Origin: Stichopus chloronotus
Lineage: Eukaryota > Echinodermata > Holothuroidea > Aspidochirotida > Stichopodidae
Length of the DNA: 64,000 bases
Assembly: GCA_021234535.1 (NCBI GenBank)
Contig: CM037839.1
Location: 25,717,196 to 25,781,195 of the forward strand
Direction of reading: 5' to 3'
In this document: positions 1-13,300 of the stretch, piece by piece
Layout of the letters: each line of letters begins with the position of its first letter
Numbering within the stretch: position 1 is the first letter of the stretch
The notes under the pieces: model-generated
Databases searched by the model: none
The model's input: only the letters and a program-made list of their open reading frames with translations
Told to the model about the DNA's origin: nothing
Translations under genes and position numbers: made by a program

Positions 1-660
1 AGTTGACTTGGGGGATCTTTTAATCCATGTACACCCCCCTGTTTACGTTTCAACGGTTTGATGTAAGCATGTATTTATATTTATTTCAAACTTTGTCCAG
101 CTTCAAGATGGTATTTCATGTTCAACGTAACAGGTGGATTAATCAAACAGTTGCAAAAGAATGAAAGTTTGGAAGAATAGGAATATTGTATATGGTACTA
201 AATGAAGTTTAAATGCAGATTGTATAGTCATCATAACAAGTATGTTTTATTATAATACCAAAATGGTATTGGTGTATTTCAAAATTTTACTGCCAATGGT
301 AGTCCTAAATTATGCTAATGCTACAAGTTCACATTTTTCAGCATTGTTGTACATACCATCATTGTTATTGATCGTTATCATAGTGTTGGGTGATTTTAAA
401 TCACGGAGGGTCTAAATAGTTATGTGTAATGGTGTTTGAATGTTTGTATCATGTCAAGTCATTGCACTGTCATTTTGAAATTTTGAAATGTAAGTAGAAA
501 CTGAAACAGAAATGTGAAATAGTTTTTTGTGTTTAATCCGTTCAAACAGAAAGGAATTACCGCAACTTTCCTCAAGTGGGCAGCAACAACCCACGAAAGT
601 GGCTTTTTCTGATGTGCCTGACATCATCTGATGCAGCCAACTTGCCTGTCCCTCATATTC
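1..660. other. No gene seen
   Basis: AT-rich, no convincing coding frame. AATAAA on the minus strand (around 78-90 and 248) could serve as a polyadenylation signal for the candidate exon at 667-905. Confidence 0.4.
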
Positions 661-666
661 ATCTGT

Positions 667-905
667 TCAAGCCTCCAGAGTAGAGGCTTGTAATATTAAG
701 TCACCATTGTTTAAAGTGGCGATCCCAACTGACACACAGTAACTCTTCTTGGTGTCCTCTTGTGCTCTGCAGAGAACAAGGATGCTAACTGTTGGTGGGA
801 GGGAACAAACAGCATCAAGACGGTCAGTAATAATACAATCGTGCCTCAATTCCTGTCGAGATTCCTCGTTACCCTCAAGGTCTTTAAAATCTTGTGCTTT
901 TTCCG
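667..905 (-). CDS. Candidate terminal exon of a minus-strand gene, function unknown
   Basis: Open 239-bp segment after an acceptor-like AAATATCAG (906-907 are the AG), ending in a TGA at 667. It reads AEKAQDFKDLEGNEESRQEL, then RHDCIITDRLDAVC, SLPPTVSILVLCRAQ and SYCVSVGIATLNNGD, with ordinary protein-like composition. The stop just upstream of the acceptor fits an exon boundary. Its entry phase (two bases before the first codon) matches the phase-1 donor at 4161 in copy A, so it could be that gene's C-terminal tail. An 80-residue tail would be long for a LAT, and no counterpart is seen for copy B. I do not recognise the sequence. Confidence 0.3.
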
Positions 906-999
906 CTGATATTTATTTAAAGATCAGACCTGAAACGATCTTTAGAGACGAATTGCAGTTATTGGAATGCATTTTTCCGGAAAATCTAGAAAGCCCTTG

Positions 1000-3900
1000 A
1001 CCATTTTTCTCTCCCTCCCCCACTTGCCAAAGGGTACGGTGGCAGATAGAGACCAATAAATTGTGTCTTACTACCTTACAATATTTACTAAGTATATTTC
1101 AAAACTTTAACTGATTTTTTTATTGGTCGTATCCACCACCCTGAAAACAGCAACATCGTCTCACTTCAATAATTTGTGCCATGATCTTCAGAATATTTAA
1201 CGTGACCAAACATGCAGCGATCAATGTCTTTACTGCAGGCCTATATCTGCCCCCAAAGTCAGTACTTATGTGGCAATTGTGCCCCTAAGTGAGCTCTGGT
1301 TTCCTGAGACTAGTCTCCAATACAAAAAAAAAACAATGGTTAACGAAGATAGTTGTCATCCATTTGACCAGTAAGTTCTCCAAAACCATAAAATACACGC
1401 TGTAATGACTCCTATAATTTGGCTTGGTCAAGCTCTACTAAATTTAATGATCTCCCACTGCCGTTATTCAGTGTTACTGTACAAAGTGGTAGGTAGCTAT
1501 TTCAATTGCACTAGTCAATTATCTCCCTGATGGTATTATGAGATATATTCACTGTGTATATATAGGCCATTGGGTAACTTACAGGTGTGGTTGCACTTTC
1601 TTGAAGGTAGAGCACCGCATTACCATGCATATACAGGTCGCATACCACCTTTGATCTCTCCCATTAACGTTGCACACACTAAAATAGGGAACTTAAAGGG
1701 CCCCTCATGCTTGTACGGCACGGCGTATCAGAGATTTCCTGCCTATCGTGTGATTGGTAATGGCCTGGACTATCATTGCATTTAAAATGGAAGGGTAGGT
1801 GCCACCGCCCGCTTGCAAGGCTCGTGGACCGTAATATCACTGCGACACCTTTGATTTTCTGAATCAATGTAAAGGTTCCTTCAATAGTCCTAATGTTCCC
1901 ATCATATGTACTTCGATTGGTGCTCTTCAACATCCAAATAAAAAAAAAAGAACTGATGATAGATGATAACTGAAAACAACACAAAAAACTGATCCCAGTG
2001 GCTCAACTTAGGCACATTTTCTGAGGGCAAATAGTTCCTGTGGATATACATAATTTAATGGTGGTATGAGAACTAGAGAGGGTGTACTGGTGCACCCTCT
2101 GTAGGGGGATGTACTGAAGTTATATGCCTCGGAAAGGCGGGGACCGTCGAGTATTTAAAATGGGTTCACGGCGACCTTCGTCATGTTTTCAATCATCGGA
2201 TCAAAGTTAAGATTTAGCAAAAAAAAGTATATAAAAAATCGTTTTCTCGACAAGTAGGTGTACATACATACAGTGAAAATTCAGCATGCAACTAGTACAG
2301 TCTCATCAATAAACAAGTCACATAGTCTCAGCACTTTTGGTCTTGATCGGCATGAAGACAATAACCATTTCGAGTCAGTGTGTGAAACTAATGACTACCA
2401 CATACTGTATCTCGAAGAAAAACAGTCTGATAAATGAGTGACAAAGGTTCGCCAAGTACATTATGTACTGCAGGTCAAAGGACATTCAGCAAAACAAGAT
2501 CTCAACATGAAAACATTACCCACTTTACATTTGGATTCAAGTACATGACCAACGGTGCCTTACAAAAAGGATATGTATTAACCAATTCAACTGTTCATCT
2601 GTATTTTGACTGTACAATGTCAGTGGAATGTTAAGTTAATGCTACCACAGGGTTCAGGTACAAGCTCACACAGGTAGATATCAGGAAAGGTACCTGGTGA
2701 CAAAGTTGTAAATAGTTGCCCACTAGCGGATCCTTTGTTTGGGTGATAATGTTACTACCTAAGATGGGCTTGCATTCATAACAGTATCAACAGGCCCAAC
2801 AGGGGAACTACATTGCCCTGCCGACAACATAGCAGAAGTTAACAAAGCAAGCCTAACATTTGTCGACAAGTGTACATACATTACATAATTCTAGGATGAC
2901 ATGTAAACAGCTTGCTATTTTTGCTATTACCTTCCAACTTCTCGGTTTACATCTTCAGAGGTCTATGAGGGAGTATACCATTTTGTTCCCCCCCCCCCCC
3001 AAAAAAAAAGAAGAAGAAAAATAACACCTCATGCTGCTCAATGTATCGTACGGAAAATTTACGTTTACAGCCTATAAACTTATAAATTTGATCTACGTAT
3101 CCATTCTGGGAATAAACCAAAACTCCAATGCTCCATTGTTGCGTCTTGTGTGGTGTATTATGTCGTCACATCCGTCCTTACTCTTCGTACTCGTCAGCAA
3201 GGGAAACATAAAGAAGACATTGCAAGAACTTCGTGACGGAAACTGTTAATGCAAACAAAATATGATGTAAAGAACCATTCGTTTACGTTGCTAATTAAAT
3301 ACCTTAAAATACAAGAAACACAAATACATTAAAAACAAAATATGAAATACAAATATCCGTCTGGCATGACCTTGTTTTGACAAGATGCCTGCTCGCTGAG
3401 ATTTGGACTTTCGGTTGTTAACACCAACCCCAACTAAATAGATTAAATGACCTATAACGAAGTAAGAAGCAACGAATGCTGTAGATGTTTTCTTACATGT
3501 GACTTCTTTGAATTAATATACACATGGATTCGTAATGTTTTTTCATTGCTTGGTTCGAAAAAGATGTGATTATGCATGAACTGTAGGTAGGCCTATGTAC
3601 TGTATATGTCATCATAAAGCCATTTTTAGCCATAGAAGGTTGCTATAAATATTCGACCAATTGACATTAATGTCTGGCCAAATCATTGATAATGTCTGGT
3701 TTTATCTTTTGTGTCTAGTCCTACTTAGATGTGAAATTTCCAGATTTCCAATTGGTTTTTGTTATGTTGACTATACCCTCTTGTCCACACTATGGAAGTT
3801 AGGGAAAAGTAGCGTAATAGATATGCCATATGTCTTGATACCTAGACATAACTTACGAGACATTTCACGTTTGAAGTGCACTAGCATACGTGGCTACTTA

Positions 3901-4060
3901 TAGACTCAGTAAGAATTTTCATTGCCAATTTGAATCAAGATTTCTGGAAGAAAAGGTTGTTTTTCAGCTAAGGGAGTTCTGTGTTGTTATGATATTGTTA
4001 GTATTGTCCATATTGTTTCTCGGTAGGACTACGATGGTTAGTCTTAAAAATGATTGGGAA
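1000..4060. other. Non-coding 3' flank of copy A
   Basis: No exon of the SLC7 family recognised on either strand. Holds a C13-A9 homopolymer junction at 2988-3009 and scattered short open frames without protein character. If copy A has a tenth exon, its intron passes through here. Confidence 0.45.
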
Positions 4061-4063
4061 GTA

Positions 4064-4339
4064 TCATTTGCAGCGATTTGGGAGTATTTTGGGCCAACAT
4101 TTCCCTGTGGGTTTCGCCCCATCCTTTACAAAGTTCTGGCTATGATAACATCTGTACTCACGTGAAGCTTTGTCCATCCAGACTGGTTTGTTCTCCCACC
4201 AGACGAAGATGATCCAAACAGGTAAAGCCAGGAGAGTAACTCCGATACCGGAAGCAAAATCGCGAGGAGCGACGTAAATTGACCAAACGAACACCGAGAA
4301 ACACAAAGCAACAAATATGAAGGGAATCACCATGGCGAC
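4064..4339 (-). CDS. Copy A exon 9 (TM11-TM12 and tail)
   Basis: Acceptor TTTTTCAG before 4339. Encodes TM11 ([19 protein letters not shown]) and TM12 ([18 protein letters not shown]) with the conserved ENKPVWM end. Read straight through, it continues for 32 residues to a stop at 4064-4066. A textbook donor, TTCAC|GTGAGT at 4161-4156, could end the exon at 4162 after DKAS, at the position where copy B has TCAG|GTCTGT. The tail of the protein is therefore unresolved. Confidence 0.78.
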   Translation of the reverse strand, partial: VAMVIPFIFVALCFSVFVWSIYVAPRDFASGIGVTLLALPVWIIFVWWENKPVWMDKASREYRCYHSQNFVKDGAKPTGKCWPKILPNRCK

Positions 4340-7300
4340 CTGAAAAATACACAAATTGCTTCAGAATTCATGCAATAATATGAAAAAGAGATGATGACTG
4401 AATAACCGACAACATGACTCTACTTCGCGTTGCTTATAACAGTAACATGTGAAGGCCAACAGGAACAATTTTCGTTGGAAGGAGAGAGGGGTGACTTTGC
4501 ATGAACAAAATGAAAGTTGTAAATTCTAGCTATGTAAAACTAAATTTCAGAAGAGTGTGCTATATTCACGAGTTCCAAAGAACACTAAAGGACTGAATAT
4601 ACTTCTTACAGCTGTAAAAAGTTATCGCAACTCCCGTACAGTGGTAGTGAGCCTAATTTCCACAGGAAATGCGTTTGCGTAACAATTTCATTGTGTTAGC
4701 ATTTGCACCTATAAGTGCCGAATATTTACTCCAGAGTCCGTTTCCGCTATCATTTTAGCAAAAAAAAGTAATAGTAATTAAATGAATAAATTAAATTAAA
4801 AAAAAAATACTCGTCTTTCTACCGTCATTAATACGCTAATTCAGTACTGTAATCTCTCCTGAAACGTGGAATAAGATGTTACCATATTTTCCAGATTATT
4901 ATCAAAGGGAAAAAAAAAACGATGGAAGATAAACGATCAAGGCTATTGTTTTTTTCTTCAAACAGCACAAGTCATCCTGCTTTAATTGCTACAGTGGCTT
5001 TAAAGTAGCAGTTTCACCACTGAGTGAGTTTGAGATTGCGTTATAACACAATTCGTTACCTTATAAGGTCGTTCCTTATCAGGGTACTTCCATCGAAAGT
5101 ATGGAACCGTTCCCACGGTGATGCCGATGAATAACCAGGAGTATAATCCTTGACTAGTTATTAACTGATAAACGCTTTCACTGGCTAACATAAAAGCGCT
5201 AATCGGTAGCTGAAATCAACGAGCAAAAAGTTGTTAAAATTCAGCGTATCATGTGATTTGCTTTGATATATTATGATGGCTTGTAACTGAAGCGTTCCAG
5301 CTAACTGTAAGTTGATAGTAGTGTAATGTATATGCAGTTTATACAGCGGGGATAATAAGTGTTGTTTTGACATGTTAAGATATAGAATAATCAAGATACT
5401 AACTTCCAACTAATCTTAGTGTTTGAATTTATTTGACATATTATAATGGAGAGCAAACTCGAGCTAACTCGCAAGAAGGCACAACGTATATGTTCCTGTA
5501 AATACTGGCAATAATCTGCTTTCTTGTCAAAATTTAGATTTGTCGGACAAACGTTTTTCCAACAATAGTGCACAGTCAGTGAGCAGCATTCTTATTTTGC
5601 TGAAACATAAGTTACACGTGCTGGCCAGTATTCAAACATTGCAGTAGCTTGAATTGCAAACAACATTCCTACAAAAGTGGTTGGCTCAAATGTTAAAGAA
5701 AACTAAATGCCTTATCATTTCGTTAAAAAATAAGATAAGATTTGTTCTTGGATATTGTGAAAATGAAGAATTACGTAGTTACCTTTTAAGAATTTCATAA
5801 ATCCTAATGAATAAAGAGCATTAAAGGTTAATTTCTACATCGCCATGGTCTGATGGTTAGGAGGTGTTGACATCCTTACTTCAAAGTCTTTCGGGATTGA
5901 AAAACACTAAATATTCATTTTGGGTTATCCTCAGCTGGATTTTTTTTTAAATTTATATCGACGCCGTCGTGATTGTATCCCTGTTACATACCGGTAGCAC
6001 ACAATGATCAGTTACAACTTACAATGATAGCGGCCGCTGGTAACGGTGTCCGTTTGTTCACGTGGAGCATAGAGAGTACCTTGGGAAACTGGCCATCTCT
6101 ACCAGCAACAAAGAACATTCTGCGTGATGAACATTAACATATTTTTAAACTTAAGAAGATATAAATCGGTCTGACCAGTACACAAACTTGCTGAGGTTAT
6201 CTCTTTTTGGGGATATGTGCTTCTATGTCACGCACCAAAGCCTTGGTTATTCACAATAGATGTTTTACCGATTTCACTGTACAAAGAAGAAAACGGTAAC
6301 CTGTCTTCCTTTCCTTGACTTTGGCTAACGTTGCCCAGTGGTCGTTCCACCAACGTTACAGTAAAAGCGGTAAAACATTACGAAAATACATCTTGGTTAC
6401 TTTTTTTCTTCGAGAGACTACAAAAGGTGTAAAAAGTGTGTATAGGCTCAGTCTTGGTCAAGATGCTAGTACTATTTAGTACTACATCATTTGAGAATCT
6501 CAGTCATGACTGAGCCCTCTATTCCTTCATAAATTCTCGACTCTGTTACTACTGTAGCAATCTCCCAGTAAAATGTTAAGAGGGCGCCTTTGATTTGCTT
6601 TACAACAAGAAAAAGTGTAATAACGTCCTGACCACGACTAGTTTTGGCTATGCCAAAGAAGTGGTCGTGATGGTGAAGTGATATGGGTTTTGATTCGTTG
6701 GTTTATCTTCACTCTAATCATCAAAAGATCATTCATTGTAATCAGGAAGGCCTCGGGTAGGGTCCAAATCATCTAAACATCACCAAGAGCGTTATCACCA
6801 TACATCACATCGTCATACGCGTTGTTGCAAGTCAGATTCCTGAGGTAGGGCAAACTTTTAATGGGGCCGACTCACCGGCACATGTGACGTAATTAGCTTC
6901 ACCCAAGAAAATTCCAGGGGGCGAAAACAAATCTTGCAGGAGGCTTGCACTGTGGGGTCATCGTGTCGTCGTGTATACGGTAAACGTCAAAGTCAAAAGA
7001 TTTAAGTGCCATTATCACTGTCGTCATCACATCCTACCTCGATGCCATGAAGATGGTGCCGTTCAATCCTCCGATACAAGACACGAATACCGATAAAGGC
7101 ATCAAGACCCACCAAGAACCAAGAACACGCATTCCATGTGACTGGTGAGCAGACAAACAGAATCCAAGTTAAAAATAAAGAACAAACGGGCTTAAAGTAC
7201 TTGACTCGGGATAAGTTACGGTCATCGCACAAACAACAATACTAAAACCAACCATACAGGGACTATTTAACGTTTGTCGGATATTGCAACTATTTCGTGA

Positions 7301-10300
7301 ATAATTGGTGGGTACAGACGACGAGTTTGTAAAGATATTGTTATCACAAGAGATATTCTAAATTCACAATAAAAAACATCTCTTACTTAATCAATTTCTT
7401 AGCCTATTTACAGTGTCCTTAGGGTGCCACCGAGGATGGCTAAGTTATTGGGTTACATAACTCAAGTTGTAAAAGACTTCTAACGTTTATTAAGTAATCG
7501 CCCATGGTCCCAACTATTTGCCAAAAGATGAAAGGAAAAGTCACTATTTTCTGGCGACTTACGAATCGCAACTTCACTGAAGAAAAGAAATCTCTAGAAA
7601 GGACTTTTGGTCTGATATGTCCATAAAAATGTTTCCGATACATTTTATAGGTTGCGTTTAGGTTGATATCTTGCTTTTGCAGATCCACTTACCACCGCTA
7701 CTGCATCTGAAGCAAGAAGCTCGTTCGGTGACAAAACCGCGAAGTATGCTACGTTAGCAGCAACATAAATCAAGGTTACAAAGGCTACTGAAGCTATGAT
7801 AGCCCTGGGTAAGTTACTGGAAGAGATGAAATATGAAACTGTCGTTATGAAGAATGCAAAAATTCGGAAAAGAAGTAAGAAAGATTGGCATTTTGTTTTG
7901 TTAATGCCGCATGAATACGAACGTTTGCCAGGTGACACAGTGAGGTGGGAACTGGAGATAGCGAGAGGCGCAAGAAACGAGGAGAACGAGTATTCCCAGA
8001 GTTTTCATCAAATGGCTACTATACATAATGGGCTGTATACTCACCGAGCTGGGTTAACGATTTCTTCTGTAATGTTCGGAACGTGTTGCCTAAGAACAAA
8101 ATCAAGTGAGTAAACCAAATCAACGGCATTGTAACAACGCCACGGTACTTCAAAATTCAAGAGTTTCACACAGAAATCGGTATAGATTTGTAGTGAATAT
8201 TGTAAAGCAACATTTAATTTCAGATATTTCTTGATAATATCTTGAATTATTTCCGCACTATTACAGACAAGTATCCATCACCCTTTTATAAACTAGTATT
8301 CGTAAGCATAGTTCTCTTTTAAAATAAAAATGTTTAAAAAGAATAGAAGAGACCGTACATTAACCTGTAGTCGTTAATGCACTAAGTAATGCACTAAATA
8401 ACCTTTCTTTACATCACTGACGAAAGTGTTAAAAATTTAACACCGATCTGTGCTTCCAGATTCAGCACGCGCTGTACGATAATTTTCATATTTGGGAATA
8501 ACGGAAATTTCCGTGCGTATTCTACAAATTCAATTGGACACATATTCTCTGTATATGAACGTAGTTATCACACAGACAGCCAAGAAGGCCTACCTAAAAA
8601 TAAAGAAAGCGATTACCTTTCATTAAATATTATCGAAACAACAAGACAAAAGTGAGAAGAGTAATTTCGGATTTAATTGTAAGTATATGTTTAACCGCAC
8701 CTTTTAATGTACAAAAGTCGCTATATCCGCAAAATAGTGTCTTCTTTCTTACTGGTTCCTACATCCGCCTATCGTATCATCACTGGTTATTTCCTACGAT
8801 GATTACCCTACCCCTCCCCCACCCATTGATCAACAAATTTTGAACCCCCCCCCCCCCTTCATCACCTAACGCATATGCATTCACACCACAGCATTAGATA
8901 GTATACATTACCATCCTCCAAAGGCGAAAAGACCCGAGAGTATCGCTATCGGGGTTCTCGCCGACGTTACTTCACCGGTGTCGAAAGCATTGTGGAAATT
9001 TTGAGTGTCCCCTGAAAGGGTAACGAAGGAGGCATGGCGTTTAATTTAAATTTCTCCTCTTAAAGAATGACATTAGGATTATTTCTTGAGGATTGAAATG
9101 TTATCCTCATATAAAGAAGTGGGATTGGCTATACCTGCCGGTTACAATGCCAAAGGAAAATATACGAGTCGCCTGTATATATACGAGAGTCACAAGTCAG
9201 TGGTTACAAATACTCTGCTGTTTGTAAGAGTGCCCTTTCTTTCCAAGGATCAAAACCATTCTGAGATTTTAATGCTCATGATAATTAACACTGAAAGACT
9301 AAAACATGGGACGTTCGGATGATCAGATTTTGCCAATGAGACCTATTTTCAAATGTGTCCTTAGTTTAGCTTCAATTGCGTCAGCGGCTGATACACTAAC
9401 AGGTAATTCAAAGTAAGTCGGTCAGTGTCAGATTTGGCGATCCTGTGACAGAGTGACCTAGGGGGCACAACGTACTAGTTTTGATTGATTTTCTGCATCA
9501 TTCAGAACGTGTGTATTTATTGCGTTTTCAGTGAAGAAAGATTCGAGCTTTATTTGACAATCTATTTCATTTGAGATTTTACTGCTCGAAGCATACACAT
9601 AGCTTCGGTATTGAGCAGGAAATGAGTATCAAGACTGCAATTGATGCCGGTGTGAAGGAGAGAGTGTCCGGGTGTTCCACGAACAGAGTATCCGTGGGAT
9701 GATTACGTCGGAAGGAATTGTGTCCGGTGAAACTAATAGCCTATTTCCTCTTCGGCCAGACACTTTCAAACAGGAAAATTGGTCTGTACATGGTAATTTT
9801 TGTTTGCTACACGTATGCCAGCAAAAATACGAAAGTGAAAGAAATCGTGTAACAAATCAGCAAATAGTACCCTCTGTCCCAAGTCGGTCCCAATCCGCCT
9901 TCCCCTTGTCTTATCCTCCCCTTGTCTTGTTTCTGCATTGTACTACACTCAGAGAATTATTTACTTAAATTATGTAAAATAAGAACTCCATAAATTTTAT
10001 GTAAAATCAATGTAAGCAGTATTTGTAAATTCTACATAATTTTGGTAAATTTTACTACATTTTAGTAAAATTGTTACATCATAATGTAAGATTTACATTA
10101 ACTGTGTGTAAAATTTTACCAAAAAGTTATGGAGTTCTTATTTTGTTTACGTTTTTGTGAGTGTATGATGCTAAAAACAACTTCACCGGGGACACTTATT
10201 TTATTCTCATTACATCATGAAGTCCATATAATTGTCGTTATCCACCAAAAATGAGAGATATTTCATCTTTCTTGAACTTTTCAATATCTCTTATAAATGC

Positions 10301-13300
10301 GCCGTTTGACAATTCACCGGAACCGAATATCTGTGATAGGAACATGATGGTGAGGAGGCTGGTGGGCAAGGCATAAACGCAGTACAATCTGTCCTTGAGG
10401 GAAATGGGACCCTATATGGGGAGCAAAGGGAGTCGCCGTATGCCGTATCGATAATGTGAGTTTTATGGAATTGCATCTTTTTCATAAACGTACTACTAAG
10501 TCAGGATTGACTTATTTCACGGTTTGCCCCAGTGATTTCAAAAGCAGTTCTTTGTTAGAAGTGTACGGTAGTTTGTATACTCTTCAATATCACATGCGAA
10601 TAGTGATGAATCATTTGCAGATTAGGTTTTAACCTCATCAACGAACAATTCACATGAAACCTCTGAATCAACAAGTTTAACACCAATGGTGTTACGTAAC
10701 TTATGGCAAGCTGTACCATCATACTCAACTACGGTATCACGGGATATTATCCAAGACATATATCGCCGTTGCTACGATGGTAGATTCGTAGCAACGACGA
10801 TGGTAGATTCGTAGCAACAAATTTAGTAAACGTACAGGTAGGGCAATTGTTATCAAATGTAGAAAGGAAAGCTACAGAAGATCGTTTTTACCACGGGCTA
10901 CATTAAGTCTTGCCAACAGTTTTATAAGGAAGTATAAGGGCATTTGCATATTCATTTTATATTTGGTTTTTGGTGCATATTTGTCTTATAACCTTCCGTT
11001 TTTTAGTTTTTGACATGTTTTATGTGTCTGAATGTGGTTTTTCATTGTTTCTCTTATGTTTTATGAGATGAAATGGCACCAGATTCCTTTTATGGTCAAT
11101 AAAGATTCTTATATCTTACATCTTATATATCTTATCCCTGTTGGAAGGGCGTATTACACAGAAAATAAAAAGTGAGTCACTGTCCTAAAACTGAGTCAAT
11201 TTGTCCCCGTAGTGACTCACTTTATATAGGGTGAGTCACTATGGGGACAAATTGACTCACTTTTAGGACAGTGACTCACTTTTTATTTTCTGTGCATGTG
11301 CTTCCCCTTCATGCATTGTAGGTGATTGGTTACGTTACATTCGTCCATGGTTGGAGGTTCTATAAATAATTTAGCTCTATGGTTGTATCATGGACCTATA
11401 GTCACTTTGACCAGCAAAATTCTTTTGCGGTATGGAAAGATAAAGTGATATAAAGATTGTGCTTCCATAGTTTGGGAACGCCTTAGTTGATTTTCAGTGG
11501 GGTGGTATCTCTGGCACCAGTAACTATTTACCTATTAGGCTGAATGGTTATTGCATTTCCCTTCTGTATTTCGCCGATAAATCTTTATTCCTTATGGTCA
11601 AACTGACTAATTTTCTCACTACATCATCCTCACATAAACAAGTTTACAGCTTATTCTTACCTTAAAGTGCCAATTTAATGATCAGGAGACTGATCAGAAA
11701 ATTTGTAATAATTATCGATAATTACCCTCAGAGGATATTTGTTTAATAACTCATTGAAATTTAAATTTTCAAAATGCGAATCAGGTAGCAGCTAGCTTGA
11801 CCGTGCTAATTTTCCATGAGACAGAAAATTGAGCCAAATTGACTTTTATGAAGGCCAAAACCTGAGGTTATCAAAATTATTTGTCGCGAAACTGGTAAAA
11901 AGGGAAGACGTGAGTTATTCGTGAAAGGACACAAGGACCTTCAAGGAAGAGACGTATCCCCCCCCCCCCAAAAAAAAAAGAGAAAATAAATAAAACATAA
12001 ATAAATAAATAAACGAAAAGAAATTAAAAGCTACTGACATTAATATTCAAGTCATTACAATGTATACACTAATTAATGTAATCAATTAACTGGACAAGCA
12101 GGGTTAACGCAATCCTCGACTCAGCTTGTGAAACTGGGAAATACTGAGGAATGGCACAACCCAAATCTGACTTTCGATTGACATGTACGCAATATATATA
12201 TAGCCCATTGTGCTTTACGTAGGGGACGAGTCCAACCCGGGAAATTCAGAGTGACATCTCGAGGGCCCAAAGGGTTTCCTGCACACTCATCAGCGCAGGT
12301 TTTAGTTCTGATCACGCCTTTTATCTTATGCTCGTCACTGCGGTTTAGTTCTGGAAAATGTAGATAGTGTTATGTGCGTAGAGAGAGCACTATTGAGAAG
12401 GGCAACCATTTTATGTAATGTCTTACAAGTAGCAAAGCACTGGCTTTTCTCAGAACATGGAGCTACTGTATACTGTATAGTAGTTCCATAACTCTTAACT
12501 TGTGGAGTGTATACCTCTCATGAAAAATCCTTTGCAAAGGAAATGTTTTCTTTACCTACTAGGCCTGCTGGTCTGAAAGTGTACCTAAAGTCCAGAATTA
12601 CCAGAGAATGTATTTTAGAGGTTGGAAAATAAATCCTGATACCCCAATTTCCATTTCCATAGCTTGTTCCTTTAATTGCTGAAACATAACACGTTGGAAA
12701 ATATCCATTTCATTTGAAATAGTCAATTGCACAATAGTTTGTGATTTCGTTCTTTTATAACTCACATTACCTGCTTTTGCTGCCTTTTGATATAAAAATT
12801 TTTTTTTTTTGTTTATAACCTTGAACTGCTTACTGTTAATTGAGTCTGCTGTTAACAGTGAAACAGTGATCACATTCGTGGTAAAGTCAATGGCTTTGGA
12901 AAAATCAAAGAAAAAAACTGAAAAAAAACTCTTTAAGTTGTAAAAGAATGAAACACAAACTATTGTTCAATGTACTATTTAAAAATTGAAAGAATGAATG
13001 TACATCCCCGCTCAGAAGTGTCCTGTGAAGATGGGAGTTGGGGCCATTTATATTCCTAAATTTAAGTTTCGTGACATATTTTCGAAATCTCTGACTCAGA
13101 TACCTTGTAAGAAACACTTCTCAACGATTGAAGATTTTGGACAGAATCGGTTACCTTTGCAAAAACTATGATGTTGTGTGTTGCACAGTGCCAGCTTTTC
13201 TCTCGTTAGACGTATATATAATACAGTGTCTCTTAAAGGTCTTGTGACATGAAAATGACATTTTCAGGTATTGGGTGTATTAGGCATTCAAAATGTTGAA

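Noticed and set aside
5842..5910. tRNA-like stretch (CCATGGTCTGATGGTTAGG ... TTCGGGATTGAAA)
   Set aside because: An A-box-like word is present, but the B box is poor and no acceptor stem pairs. At most a decayed SINE head.
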